A stretch of DNA of 64,000 nt from an uncultured Planktomarina sp. (GTDB lineage: Bacteria > Pseudomonadota > Alphaproteobacteria > Rhodobacterales > Rhodobacteraceae): positions 1 through 64,000 of the forward strand of contig CAJJBD010000029.1 in the NCBI GenBank assembly GCA_905182325.1, read 5' to 3'. The notes below the pieces were generated by a model. That model did no database searches. It had not been told where the DNA came from and worked only from the letters and a program-made list of their open reading frames with translations. A program made the position numbers and the translations under genes. Shown here one piece after another: positions 49,800 through 59,655 of this stretch; positions within the stretch are counted from its first letter, which is position 1, and each line of letters opens with the position of its first letter.

Positions 49800-51452
49800 C
49801 TACATATTTGGATAATTTGGTCCGTCACCACCCTGTGGCGTTACCCACGTAATGTTTTGGCTCGGATCTTTGATATCACAGGTTTTACAGTGGACACAGT
49901 TTTGAAAGTTAATTACGAACCTGGACTTTTTATCCTCTTCTTCCAATACTTCATAAACTCCCGCTGGGCAGTAGCGTTGAGCAGGCTCAGCATATTCTGG
50001 CAAATTTATTTCAATCGGTACCGTTGGGTTCCGCAGCTGTAAGTGTGGAGGCTGATTTTCCTCATGGTTTGTCATCGCAAAACTCACGTTGGTAAGGCGG
50101 TCAAATGATAATTTTCCATCTGGTTTGGGGTAATTAATTTTTGGATAGTCCACCGCTTTGCCAGTTGATTGTGCATCACTTTTGCCGTGTTTGAGTGTTC
50201 CAAATAAGCTAAATTTAAAAAATGACTGAAACCACATATCAAACCCACCAAGAAGTAACCCAGCCAAAGGACCAAACTTTGCATTTAAGGGTGCTACATT
50301 TCGTACTGTCTTAAGATCTTTACCCACAATACCTTCACGTAGTTCTGTGTCGTAAGCTTTTAGAATATCGCCAGATCGATTGTCACTTAACGCATCAAAA
50401 GCTGCTTCAGCCGCTGCAATTCCAGAATACATAGCATTATGGTTTCCTTTAATCCTTGGTAAATTTACTAAACCAACCGAACAGCCTAGAATAGCACCTC
50501 CAGGGAATGCAGCCTGCGGCATAGACTGCAACCCACCTTTAGTAACTGCTCGAGCTCCGTAGGCCACGCGCTTGCCACCGTTGAGTACTTTAGAAACCCG
50601 TGGGTGGTGCTTGAACCGTTGAAACTCCATGTATGGAAATAAATGCGGGTTTTTATAATTTAAATCGATGATATAACCCACATAAACTTGATTGTTTTCG
50701 AGATGGTACATGAAGGAGCCACCAGACTGTTTAAACCCCATTGGCCAGCCCATCGAGTGAGTTACCTCACCTTGGTTATGGTTTTCGGGCTTCACTTCCC
50801 AAATTTCTTTCATGCCAAGCCCAAACTTGGGCACATCACAATTTGCATCCAGTCGATACTTTTCTATAACTTGCTTTGAAAGTGAGCCGCGCACACCCTC
50901 TGAAAGAAAAACATACTTTCCATGCAATTCCATCCCCGGTTCATAGGAGTCTGATGCACTGCCATCTGCATTTTTACCAAACTCACCGGCTACAACACCT
51001 TTAACTGCACCATCGTTATTAAACACAAGCTCTGAGCATGCCATACCTGGAAAAATCTCTACTCCCATCTCCTCAGCTTGCTCCGCCATCCACCGGCAAA
51101 CATTGCCCATAGAGACTATAAAATTTCCGTGATTGCTCATCAAAGGTGGCATCAACATATTTGGCAAACGCATTTGCCCAGACTCACCTAGTAAATAAAA
51201 ATTATCCTCTGTTACCGCTGTATTCAGTGGCGCACCTCTATCCTTCCAGTCAGGAATTAATTTATTTAAAGCAGAGGGATCTAAGACTGCACCAGATAGG
51301 ATGTGCGCGCCAACTTCAGAGCCCTTTTCTAAAACAACTACTTCTAAGTCAGGGTTCAATTGCTTCAGCCGAATTGCTGCAGATAAGCCAGATGGCCCAG
51401 CGCCAACGATTACCACATCATAATCCATTGTTTCACGTTCAATCTCTGACAT
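49800..51452 (-). CDS. Electron transfer flavoprotein-ubiquinone oxidoreductase
   Basis: DVVIVGAGPSGLSAAIRLKQ; GCSVGLVNLPRIKGNHNAMYSGIAAAEA; C-terminal FQNCVHCKTCDIKDPSQNITWVTPQGGDGPNYPNM. Confidence 0.97.
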   Translation of the reverse strand: MSEIERETMDYDVVIVGAGPSGLSAAIRLKQLNPDLEVVVLEKGSEVGAHILSGAVLDPSALNKLIPDWKDRGAPLNTAVTEDNFYLLGESGQMRLPNMLMPPLMSNHGNFIVSMGNVCRWMAEQAEEMGVEIFPGMACSELVFNNDGAVKGVVAGEFGKNADGSASDSYEPGMELHGKYVFLSEGVRGSLSKQVIEKYRLDANCDVPKFGLGMKEIWEVKPENHNQGEVTHSMGWPMGFKQSGGSFMYHLENNQVYVGYIIDLNYKNPHLFPYMEFQRFKHHPRVSKVLNGGKRVAYGARAVTKGGLQSMPQAAFPGGAILGCSVGLVNLPRIKGNHNAMYSGIAAAEAAFDALSDNRSGDILKAYDTELREGIVGKDLKTVRNVAPLNAKFGPLAGLLLGGFDMWFQSFFKFSLFGTLKHGKSDAQSTGKAVDYPKINYPKPDGKLSFDRLTNVSFAMTNHEENQPPHLQLRNPTVPIEINLPEYAEPAQRYCPAGVYEVLEEEDKKSRFVINFQNCVHCKTCDIKDPSQNITWVTPQGGDGPNYPNM

Positions 51453-51649
51453 TGTCGTCGCCCTTTTGGATGCGTCTTATTGTTAAAAACAATAAAACTT
51501 TGCTTACTTTCGTTTATGCCTAGCTAAGACTGCAGGTCAATCACCATCAGGCTGTCATAAACAAAGGGCGTCATTATTTCGCAGCTTGAAGATAGTGCCC
51601 ACAAAGCATTAAGCCTTAAGCCAATACAACAAAAAAATTGAGAATCTGA

Positions 51650-51666
51650 TTACAAATTGTTTGTAA
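51650..51666. promoter_or_regulatory. Palindrome upstream of ETF-QO (and divergent greA)
   Basis: TTACAAA-TTG-TTTGTAA, perfect 7-bp arms. Confidence 0.4.
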
Positions 51667-51822
51667 ATAAAAACTTTTAGTCTAATTTTGTAACAGTCAA
51701 CCCGAAAAAGGTTTTGAATACTCTTAGAATTGGAATAAAATAAAGTTAGATTGCGTCTAACCCTTGCCAAACCCCTTTAGCTTAGTTCAAATCCTATAAT
51801 AATTAAACGTGAGTGCGTCCTA

Positions 51823-52293
51823 ATGGAAAAAATTCCCCTTACCCGCATTGGTGCGGAGCTACTTGAAGCCGAGATGAAGAACCTCAAATCAGTAGAGCGT
51901 CCAACAATTATCAAAGCAATAGCAGAAGCTCGAGAGCTAGGTGATTTGAAAGAAAATGCTGAATATCATTCCGCTCGTGAGAAGCAGGGCTTCATTGAGG
52001 GTCGGATAAAGGAACTAGAATCCGTTTTGGGTCGAGCCGATATAATTGACCCAGCAAGTCTTTCTGGAACTGTAAAATTTGGTGCAACAGTAACTTTAGT
52101 TGACGAGGATTCTGATGAAGAAAAAACTTATCAAGTAGTTGGTGAGCCAGAGGCGGATATCGAGAACGGCAAGTTAAACATGAGATCTCCACTGGCACGC
52201 GCTTTAATAGGCAAGGAGCAAGGGGACAGCATAGAGGTGCGCACCCCAGGCGGAGTTAAATCTTACGAAATAATAAGCATAAAATTCCAATAA
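51823..52293 (+). CDS. greA: Transcription elongation factor GreA
   Basis: [62 protein letters not shown]. Confidence 0.97.
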   Translation: MEKIPLTRIGAELLEAEMKNLKSVERPTIIKAIAEARELGDLKENAEYHSAREKQGFIEGRIKELESVLGRADIIDPASLSGTVKFGATVTLVDEDSDEEKTYQVVGEPEADIENGKLNMRSPLARALIGKEQGDSIEVRTPGGVKSYEIISIKFQ

Positions 52294-52314
52294 GTTTGCT
52301 AAAACTCTTAAATA

Positions 52315-52338
52315 GCTGGTTCGAAATCAGCATTTTCT
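52315..52338 (+). terminator. Probable greA terminator
   Basis: GCTGGTT-CGA-AATCAGC stem (7 bp, one G-U) followed by ATTTTCT. Confidence 0.45.
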
Positions 52339-52393
52339 ACTATCTTTAAAAGTAAATTTCTGAGCCCAAAGATTTTTTTGGGTCTGACTGACA

Positions 52394-53647
52394 CTAAAGG
52401 CCAAAGCTACTGTAAGGAAAATAGTTTACTGAAATTCCAGGGGTAATTTCCAAAGCCTCATCAGGCAGCTCCACCAAACCGTCAGCCCATGAAAGACCTG
52501 AGATACGTCCAGAGCCCTCAGAAGCAAAAGTCTCTATGGCTTCGCCTTGTCGACGGGCCCGTAAGTACTCGCGCCGTCCAGCTTTTTTTGTTTTTGAAAA
52601 GGCTGCAGGTAGCATTAGAGGTTCCGGCAAAATAAAGCCTGCCCCAGCCAACTGCATCAGTGACGGTCGGACAAATATTAGTGTACAAACAAATGCTGCC
52701 ACTGGGTTTCCTGGTAATCCAAATACTGGAACTCCATTCCACATACCCAAAGCCAAAGGACGTCCCGGCTTTACGGCAATACGCCAGAGGGACATATTCC
52801 CAGCGGATGTTAAGCTAGCGGACACATAGTCTTCATCGCCAGCACTTGCTCCCGCCGATGTAATTACTACATCTGCTTGGCTTGCAGCATCGTTCAGTGC
52901 TCGCCTTACAAGGGCAGCATCATCCGGTACAATCCCAATATCTACTACATCCATACCCCAGCGTTTTAACATTGCTTGGAGCATAGGCCGGTTTGCATCA
53001 AATATTTGTTCCGGCTGGAGGATGGAACCAGGCTCACATAGCTCTGAACCAGTTGAAACTATAGCAACACGTAACGGACGGAATACTGCAACTTCAGAGA
53101 CCCCAACAGATATTAACCTACCAATATCTTGGGGTTGAATTCGGTGCCCTGTAGCAAATAATTCCGAGCCTCCTAAGACATCTTCACCTTCTTGTCTGGC
53201 GTTAGATCCTTGTCTGAGTGGACCATTCACATAGAGATTGGACCCCTCAACTAGTACATCTTCCTCCAAAACTATAGTATCCGTACCTAGTGGGAGAGGT
53301 GCTCCAGTTAAGATTCGTAGCGCCTCAGTCGCCCCTACAATCCCCGCAAACGAAGTGCCAGCCACCGAACGCCCCCCAATTAAAGAAAAACAATGCTGTC
53401 CAGCACTCAGGCCACCTTTGAAAGCATACCCATCTACTGCTGAATTTTTGAAAGGGGGATTTGATATTATCGCCTCTACGGCAGATGCAAGCGTACGGCC
53501 ATCACTCATTTGAACTGGAATGGTTTCAATTTCTACAACTGTATTTAAGCGTTGTTGGAGTAATTTGAGCGCATCATCCACAGGGGTCCAATTTATACCC
53601 TGTGGTAAGGAGAAGCAGTCATTACTAAGCTTAGGCGCCTTTATCAC
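52394..53647 (-). CDS. moeA: Molybdopterin molybdenumtransferase (GTG start, GTGA overlap)
   Basis: NSAVDGYAFKGG; VVITSAGASAGDEDYV; KPGRPLALGMWNGVPVFGLPGNPVAAFVC. Confidence 0.95.
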   Translation of the reverse strand: MIKAPKLSNDCFSLPQGINWTPVDDALKLLQQRLNTVVEIETIPVQMSDGRTLASAVEAIISNPPFKNSAVDGYAFKGGLSAGQHCFSLIGGRSVAGTSFAGIVGATEALRILTGAPLPLGTDTIVLEEDVLVEGSNLYVNGPLRQGSNARQEGEDVLGGSELFATGHRIQPQDIGRLISVGVSEVAVFRPLRVAIVSTGSELCEPGSILQPEQIFDANRPMLQAMLKRWGMDVVDIGIVPDDAALVRRALNDAASQADVVITSAGASAGDEDYVSASLTSAGNMSLWRIAVKPGRPLALGMWNGVPVFGLPGNPVAAFVCTLIFVRPSLMQLAGAGFILPEPLMLPAAFSKTKKAGRREYLRARRQGEAIETFASEGSGRISGLSWADGLVELPDEALEITPGISVNYFPYSSFGL

Positions 53648-54141
53648 TCCAGCAACTCCAAATGGGTAATAACAAAATTTGTTAAAGCATTAGTATCATC
53701 AAGGTCAAAAACAGGACAATCAAGATCCAATTTTAGGTCACTGGCGACCGCTAAAATGGTGGTATCATTCGCTGCAATTACAGGGTTGCCATTCTCACTC
53801 CGCCACGTTTCTATTTTTGGATGTGTGTCACATTTCCAGCCCTCAACGAGGACAACGTCGACCGGATCCAACTTAGCAAGCAGTGACCGCAAGCTTGGCT
53901 CTTTGGACCCGCGAGATTCAGTCATTAATGCTGAGCGTTCAGCTGAAGAAATAAGGACTTGGGATGCGCCAGCGACTCTATGGCGGTGGCTGTCTTTGCC
54001 ACGATTATCAACATCAAACGAATGATGTGCGTGTTTCAAGGTTGAAACACTGAAACCACGCTTAGTTAGCCCAGATACTAACCGTTCAACTAGCCCTGTT
54101 TTTCCGGAATTCTTCCAACCTATTATTCCAAATACATTCAT
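53644..54141 (-). CDS. mobB: Molybdopterin-guanine dinucleotide biosynthesis protein B
   Basis: MNVFGIIGWKNSGKTGLVERLV; STLKHAHHSFDVDNRGKDSHRHRVAGA. Confidence 0.95.
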   Translation of the reverse strand: MNVFGIIGWKNSGKTGLVERLVSGLTKRGFSVSTLKHAHHSFDVDNRGKDSHRHRVAGASQVLISSAERSALMTESRGSKEPSLRSLLAKLDPVDVVLVEGWKCDTHPKIETWRSENGNPVIAANDTTILAVASDLKLDLDCPVFDLDDTNALTNFVITHLELLE

Positions 54142-54743
54142 CGCATAGCCTCAGCCTGAATCAAATCATCTGGAGTATTTATATTGAAAAACGGATCGTG
54201 GCCAATTGCATTAAATATGGCTTCTCCTTTTCCATGCTGTTCAGCCCAGTGGACAACCTTGCGCACACCCAACCTTAGTTGACGGCGTAGGTCCTCTCGG
54301 AGACCTACCGGCCAAAGACCAAATGTAGGGTGCATATTTAAACCGCCTACCCCTACGGTAGCAGCAAGAGTAATTAGTTTAAAATGTACATCCTGAGCTG
54401 CTTCGAGCTTTATACGAAGATCCGTAGGGAAGAAGGGTGTGTCAGCTGCAACTGTAACTATGTGGGTCGCTCCTTGTGTGGCAGCCCAATCAAGACCTGC
54501 TAGAACTCCAGCAAGTGGGCCTGGAAAATCTACTATAGAATCTGGTACAGATGGTAGACCAAAACTATTAAATCTGGTGAGATCCCCATTCGCATTAATG
54601 ACAATCTTAGGAACTTGTTGAACAAGTCGTTCTATTACGTGATCTATTACCAAGCGGCCCATTAGAGGCAAAAGACATTTATCACCACCACCCATACGGT
54701 TCGCTTTTCCACCTGCTAGAATTACACCTAGCGGAGACATCAT
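54138..54743 (-). CDS. mobA: Molybdenum cofactor guanylyltransferase
   Basis: GVILAGGKANRMGGGDKCLLPLMG; FFNINTPDDLIQAEA. Confidence 0.95.
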   Translation of the reverse strand: MMSPLGVILAGGKANRMGGGDKCLLPLMGRLVIDHVIERLVQQVPKIVINANGDLTRFNSFGLPSVPDSIVDFPGPLAGVLAGLDWAATQGATHIVTVAADTPFFPTDLRIKLEAAQDVHFKLITLAATVGVGGLNMHPTFGLWPVGLREDLRRQLRLGVRKVVHWAEQHGKGEAIFNAIGHDPFFNINTPDDLIQAEAMR

Positions 54744-55609
54744 TGCGCAGATTTCCTCCTATGTTTTTGATCTTCTTCTTCACCTTCAAAAGACCTATCG
54801 TAAATAAGTCTTTCACTACCAGCTAAACACTGAAACCTTTGACCCCGCATACGACCAATGAGGGTCAGACCAACCTGATCCGCAAGTTCAACGCCCCATG
54901 CCGTAAAGCCCGATCGACTGACAAGAACGGGGATGCCCATTAGTGCACATTTAATCACCATCTCTGATGTTAGCCGTCCAGTTGTATACATTATTTTATC
55001 CGCACCACTTATTTGGTTGCCGCGCATCCACCCTGCAACTTTATCTACAGCATTATGGCGCCCAACATCCTCCATATATACTAAAGGTTGATTTTCTTTA
55101 CATAAGACAGTCCCATGAATGGCCCCTGCACTAAGATATAGACTAGGCATTTGGTTGATCTGCTTAGTTAGTGAGTAAAGCCAGGAGGTACTCACTTTTG
55201 AATTTGGAAGCGTTAGACCTTCTAAAGTTTCGATAATGTCTCCAAATAATGTGCCAACAGCGCAGCCAGACGTCTGGGTCTTTTTTTGTAACTTTGTTTC
55301 ATAATTAGTGGGTTTATCTGTTCGAACAACGATAGTTTGTAACTCCGGTTCAAAGGATACAGATAGAACTGTTTCATCCTTAGCCAACATACCTTGATTG
55401 CTCAAAAAGCCTACCGCCAAATATTCAGAGTAATCGCCAATAGTCATTGCAGTGACAATTTCCTGACCGTTTAGCCAAATAGTCAAAGGCCGCTCTTCCA
55501 CAACATTCAAAGTAATATCTGCTCCGAGGTGATCAATACCCTGAACTCGCTTGGTTAATCCCAAGGCATTCGGTTGGGGAGTAATTAAACAGGAATTATT
55601 TCGGGTCAT
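54740..55609 (-). CDS. fdhD: Formate dehydrogenase accessory sulfurtransferase FdhD
   Basis: MTIGDYSEYLAVGFLSNQGM; YMEDVGRHNAVDKVAGWM; YTTGRLTSEMVIKCALMGIPVLVSRSGFTAWGVELADQVGLTLIGRMRG. Confidence 0.93.
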   Translation of the reverse strand: MTRNNSCLITPQPNALGLTKRVQGIDHLGADITLNVVEERPLTIWLNGQEIVTAMTIGDYSEYLAVGFLSNQGMLAKDETVLSVSFEPELQTIVVRTDKPTNYETKLQKKTQTSGCAVGTLFGDIIETLEGLTLPNSKVSTSWLYSLTKQINQMPSLYLSAGAIHGTVLCKENQPLVYMEDVGRHNAVDKVAGWMRGNQISGADKIMYTTGRLTSEMVIKCALMGIPVLVSRSGFTAWGVELADQVGLTLIGRMRGQRFQCLAGSERLIYDRSFEGEEEDQKHRRKSAQ

Positions 55610-55833
55610 TCGCGTCTTCCACAGCATTTTAATAAACAGCGCCCCTTATAGTTAGGGTATGCCAATGCTTTCTGCTAGGTGTGACTCTTTAAATAGTACT
55701 GGCAGCCCGCTATCAGCCCAATATTTTTGCCGACAAATACGTTTTCTTTTTAATAGTAGTATACTTTTCTATTAAAGTGAGCAGTTAAGCTTTCTATTAA
55801 CAAATTAATAAAAATGGTTAAGTTATGCGGCTG

Positions 55834-55974
55834 TTAACCATTGATTAGGTAAAGCAACATGAGTGCTACGATGATAATTACTGTAGATTTTGAGACTAAA
55901 CTTATGAAGTTAGCAAATGTCTTTTCCTGAACATCCGTGCTCATTGACCCGTGTTCGTGTTTTTGGTCTGACAT
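55834..55974 (-). CDS. aa3-type cytochrome c oxidase subunit IV (46 aa), not in ORF track
   Basis: Hand translation MSDQKHEHGSMSTDVQEKTFANFISLVSKSTVIIIVALMLLYLING*; HEHGSM...EKTFxxF + single TM matches the bacterial CoxIV small subunit. Confidence 0.85.
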   Translation of the reverse strand: MSDQKHEHGSMSTDVQEKTFANFISLVSKSTVIIIVALMLLYLING

Positions 55975-56094
55975 GTGTAAAGTTCCGATCTTTCTTTTCG
56001 TAGAAATTAATTAAATTATAGTCAATAGTTATGACCGCATTCAAGCACACCGATAACAATCTCGTATCTAACTTTCCATTTAAGTGAGCGTATA

Positions 56095-57123
56095 CTATTT
56101 AATTTGCCACTGGTTTACACCGTCATTATCAAGAGTGCGCGTAACTTCTCCAGCATGCCATAGATAATTACAGTGAGCCAATGCCTCCACAAGTCCCAGA
56201 CTATATTCACCGTCCTCAATATTGCGTTTAAATATAGCAGGCATTACTTCTCCTGCTGTCTTTGGTGTTTTTAAGTCAAGTCGTAGCCGATCTAATGCTC
56301 CACTATGATTTTCTAAGAGTTGTTTTAACCTCAAAGGTATTCCGACAAACGGCAGCTTATGACCTGGCAACGCAAGATTATCATCATTAGAAAATTCTTT
56401 CAGGCGGTCACAGCTAGCCATCCATTCCTTTAAGGGGTTAGAGTCTGGTTCAGTCGGATAAACACCAATATTAGAGCTAATCGACGGAATAATTTGATCT
56501 CCAGAGAGAACCAAACAGTCATCACAGCTCCAAAAAGTAGCATGATCTGGTGCATGTCCATGATCTACCCGAATATCCCAGGTCCTTCCTCCCATTTCAA
56601 TTTTATCACCCTCAGAAATTCTCTTAAATCCAATGGGAATTGGGTGGACTATATCAGAAAAATTGAAGGGTCGCTCTGATTTTCGGGCTTCGAACAAATC
56701 AGAACGCATCCCAGCTCGTTTATAAAAATCAATTTGGCTGTCTAAGTATGCTTCCTGAGCATCAAGCGTCAGCATACGCGCCGTCAGGTATGCCACTTGG
56801 GTCGAAAGATATTCTGCACCATAATTTTCAACAAACCAACCATGTAAGCCTATGTGATCAGGGTGGTGATGAGTAGCAATTACCCGTTTGATTGGCTTAC
56901 CACTCAAAATGTTATCAATTAAATGCTTCCACATTCCCATCACCTTACGGGTCTTGATTCCTGTATCAATTAAAGTCCAACCATCACCATCATCTAAAAT
57001 ATAAATATTAACATGATCCAATTTCATTGGGAGTGGTAGCCTAAGCCACATCACACCTTCTGCAATTTCTGTTATCTCACCATTTTTAGGTGGCTGATCC
57101 CAAGGATACCTTATTGTCGTCAT
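56095..57123 (-). CDS. MBL-fold metallo-hydrolase
   Basis: IATHHHPDHIGLHGW (HxHxDH), RVDHGHAPDHATF, LSGDQIIPSIS. Confidence 0.92.
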   Translation of the reverse strand: MTTIRYPWDQPPKNGEITEIAEGVMWLRLPLPMKLDHVNIYILDDGDGWTLIDTGIKTRKVMGMWKHLIDNILSGKPIKRVIATHHHPDHIGLHGWFVENYGAEYLSTQVAYLTARMLTLDAQEAYLDSQIDFYKRAGMRSDLFEARKSERPFNFSDIVHPIPIGFKRISEGDKIEMGGRTWDIRVDHGHAPDHATFWSCDDCLVLSGDQIIPSISSNIGVYPTEPDSNPLKEWMASCDRLKEFSNDDNLALPGHKLPFVGIPLRLKQLLENHSGALDRLRLDLKTPKTAGEVMPAIFKRNIEDGEYSLGLVEALAHCNYLWHAGEVTRTLDNDGVNQWQIK

Positions 57124-57132
57124 AAGAGGTCT

Positions 57133-58836
57133 CTAAGCTGCAAAATCATTGAGTTCTATAGCATAAAGATCCGCAGCCCCAGCTTTCGCCTGTGCGCACA
57201 AAGCAACACTTTCTGGGAGCAAGCTTTTAATGTAAAATGTAGCAAGACGAACGCGCTTACCATTTCCAGACATGGCTGCCACCAAATGAAAGTATCCACC
57301 TAATACGCGGGCAAATGCTTTCTGATAGGCTACAGCGCCTGCAAAGCGCTCGTTGATATCTTGCTGAACCAACCACTCCGTAGTTTTTCGAAGTTCATCC
57401 ACAGCTAATTTCAAAAGTGAAGCCAAAGTAATATCTTTAGCATTAGTTATTAATTTATCTATATCATCCATCAGTGAAAATGCTGCTCTACCGCCATCCA
57501 TCATTTTACGAGCAACCAAATCCATTGCCTGGATGCCGTTAGTCCCCTCATATATTGGTGTGATGCGCACATCACGCAAATATTGCGCAGCCGCTGTCTC
57601 CTCAACGAAGCCCATCCCACCGTGAATTTGTACTCCTAGATCAGCAACAGATACTCCAGTGTCACTTCCAAAAGATTTTGCAATGGGGGTCAGTATGGCA
57701 GCCTTAGCACGCCACTCCAGATCATCAGTTGCATTAGCCATATCTATTGCAACAGCGCAGGCCACCCCAATGGAACGCGCTGCAAAAATTTCTGCCTTCA
57801 TATGCGCCAACATTCTACGCACGTCTGCGTGATCAATAATTGTACCAGTCCCATCAGGAATCATTGAACGACCTTGCTTTCGACCCATCGCAAAGGCCAA
57901 TGCATGCTGATAAGCACCTTCAGCCACTCCAATACCCTGCATCCCCACAGCTAGGCGGGCATTGTTCATCATAGTAAACATGCACGCCATGCCATTGTGC
58001 TCTTCCCCCACAAGCCAACCTGTTGCGCCTGAATACTCCATCACCGCTGTTGGGCTACCGTGGACGCCCAATTTATGTTCAAGACTGACACAACGCAGAT
58101 CATTTTGGGCACCTAAGCTACCGTCAGAGTTTGGTATAAATTTTGGTACTAAAAACAGGCTAATGCCCTTTGGACCGGGCTTTCCGTCTGGAAGACGTGC
58201 TAAAACAAGATGACAGATATTTTCAGCAATGTCGTGTTCACCCCAAGTAATATAAATCTTTTGTCCAGTAATTTTGTATGTATTATCCAATTGTGGCTCA
58301 GCTTTTGTGGTCAATGCCCCAACATCCGATCCGGCCTGTGGTTCAGTCAGGTTCATAGTTCCTGTCCACTGGCCCGATATAAGTTTAGGTAAATACAGCT
58401 CTTGAAGGGCCTTACTTGCGTGATGCTCTAAAGCCTCTATCTGGCCCTGCGATAGTAATGGACACAAATTGAGCGAAATACACGCACCACACATCATATC
58501 ATGCATAGCAGTATTCATAGCAAAAGGCAGGCCCATGCCGCCGTATGTCGTCCCTGCAGAAATACCAATCCAGCCACTTTCAGCAATCGCTAAATATCCT
58601 TCAGCAAAACCTGGTGATGTCCTGACAATACCATTTTCAAGATATGCTGGATGCAAGTCGCCAGGACGTTGTAGGGGGGCCATAACTGTGTCACACATTT
58701 TACCACATTCTTTGAGAACAGCATCAGTAAGATCTGGAGTCGCTTCCGAAAAACATTCATTTTCAATGACTTGTGAAAGTGGAATAACTTTATCAAATAT
58801 AAATTGATATTCGCCAACTGGCGCTTGATAAGGCAT
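57133..58836 (-). CDS. Acyl-CoA dehydrogenase, DmdC-like (3-methylmercaptopropionyl-CoA dehydrogenase family)
   Basis: MPYQAPVGEYQFIFDKVIPL; MNLTEPQAGSDVGALTTKAEP; GMGFVEETAAAQYLRDVRITPIYEGTNGIQAMDLVARKM; ~570 aa with C-terminal AcDH_C-like domain. Confidence 0.88.
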   Translation of the reverse strand: MPYQAPVGEYQFIFDKVIPLSQVIENECFSEATPDLTDAVLKECGKMCDTVMAPLQRPGDLHPAYLENGIVRTSPGFAEGYLAIAESGWIGISAGTTYGGMGLPFAMNTAMHDMMCGACISLNLCPLLSQGQIEALEHHASKALQELYLPKLISGQWTGTMNLTEPQAGSDVGALTTKAEPQLDNTYKITGQKIYITWGEHDIAENICHLVLARLPDGKPGPKGISLFLVPKFIPNSDGSLGAQNDLRCVSLEHKLGVHGSPTAVMEYSGATGWLVGEEHNGMACMFTMMNNARLAVGMQGIGVAEGAYQHALAFAMGRKQGRSMIPDGTGTIIDHADVRRMLAHMKAEIFAARSIGVACAVAIDMANATDDLEWRAKAAILTPIAKSFGSDTGVSVADLGVQIHGGMGFVEETAAAQYLRDVRITPIYEGTNGIQAMDLVARKMMDGGRAAFSLMDDIDKLITNAKDITLASLLKLAVDELRKTTEWLVQQDINERFAGAVAYQKAFARVLGGYFHLVAAMSGNGKRVRLATFYIKSLLPESVALCAQAKAGAADLYAIELNDFAA

Positions 58837-58973
58837 TTTTAACTCCAAAATAGCAATTTTAGTTACTTCTTTTTAACTAAAATAACCAAACTATGATATA
58901 GCTAGGGTTTAAAACGCGGCGTCATGTTTTGCAACAAGTCTAAGGCGATATTTCTTTGCGGTTTTGGGGTCGG

Positions 58974-59543
58974 TCAAGCCCGACCAGCCTGCGTGGAAAG
59001 CATTAAAGGATCCACCCCAAGCGAAGCGAGAGCCGAAGCCCATTTATCATTATCCGCTACCTTAAACACGAGGTCGTAGGTGGCATCGCAAATTAGCCAG
59101 CCATTCTGCAAAAGCTCTGACTCAAGTTGACCCGAGGCCCATCCAGAATAGCCTAGTGCTAATAAGCTTATGTCGGGTCCTTCACCCTTGGCTATATCTT
59201 TCAAAATGTCGGGAGTGGCGGTCATTGAAAAGCTTCCATCAACATTTAAGGTGTCCACGCCCTCTTGATAATCTGAAGAGTGCAAAATAAAACCGCGCAC
59301 CTGTTCAACTGGGCCACCAAAATGCACCATCGTGTCAATTATGGAGAGATTAGAGCTAATATTTAGCTGACTAAGAAGCTTCTTAAACTTTAGCTTAGGG
59401 TTGGGCTTGTTGACTATTAGTCCCATTGTACCGTCTTTGGAATGGGCACAAACGTAGATTACAGAATATTCAAACCGAACATCTCCCATCCCAGGCATTG
59501 CGACCAATAGTTTGCCCGCGAGGTTCATGCTTTCGGTTTTCAT
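58974..59543 (-). CDS. YqgE/AlgH family protein
   Basis: NLAGKLLVAMPGMGDVRFEYSVIYVCAHSKDGTMGLIVNKPNP; VHFGGPVEQVRGFILHS; LGYSGWASGQLESEL. Confidence 0.95.
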   Translation of the reverse strand: MKTESMNLAGKLLVAMPGMGDVRFEYSVIYVCAHSKDGTMGLIVNKPNPKLKFKKLLSQLNISSNLSIIDTMVHFGGPVEQVRGFILHSSDYQEGVDTLNVDGSFSMTATPDILKDIAKGEGPDISLLALGYSGWASGQLESELLQNGWLICDATYDLVFKVADNDKWASALASLGVDPLMLSTQAGRA

Positions 59544-59655
59544 GATACAAACATGGAGCTGATTGCGCCTAACAACAAGAGAATATATTTGTTATGAATT
59601 AGTTATCAAAAAAAGTAAGTTCTCATTTTATTTTTCTAAGTATATTCTATTAGAT

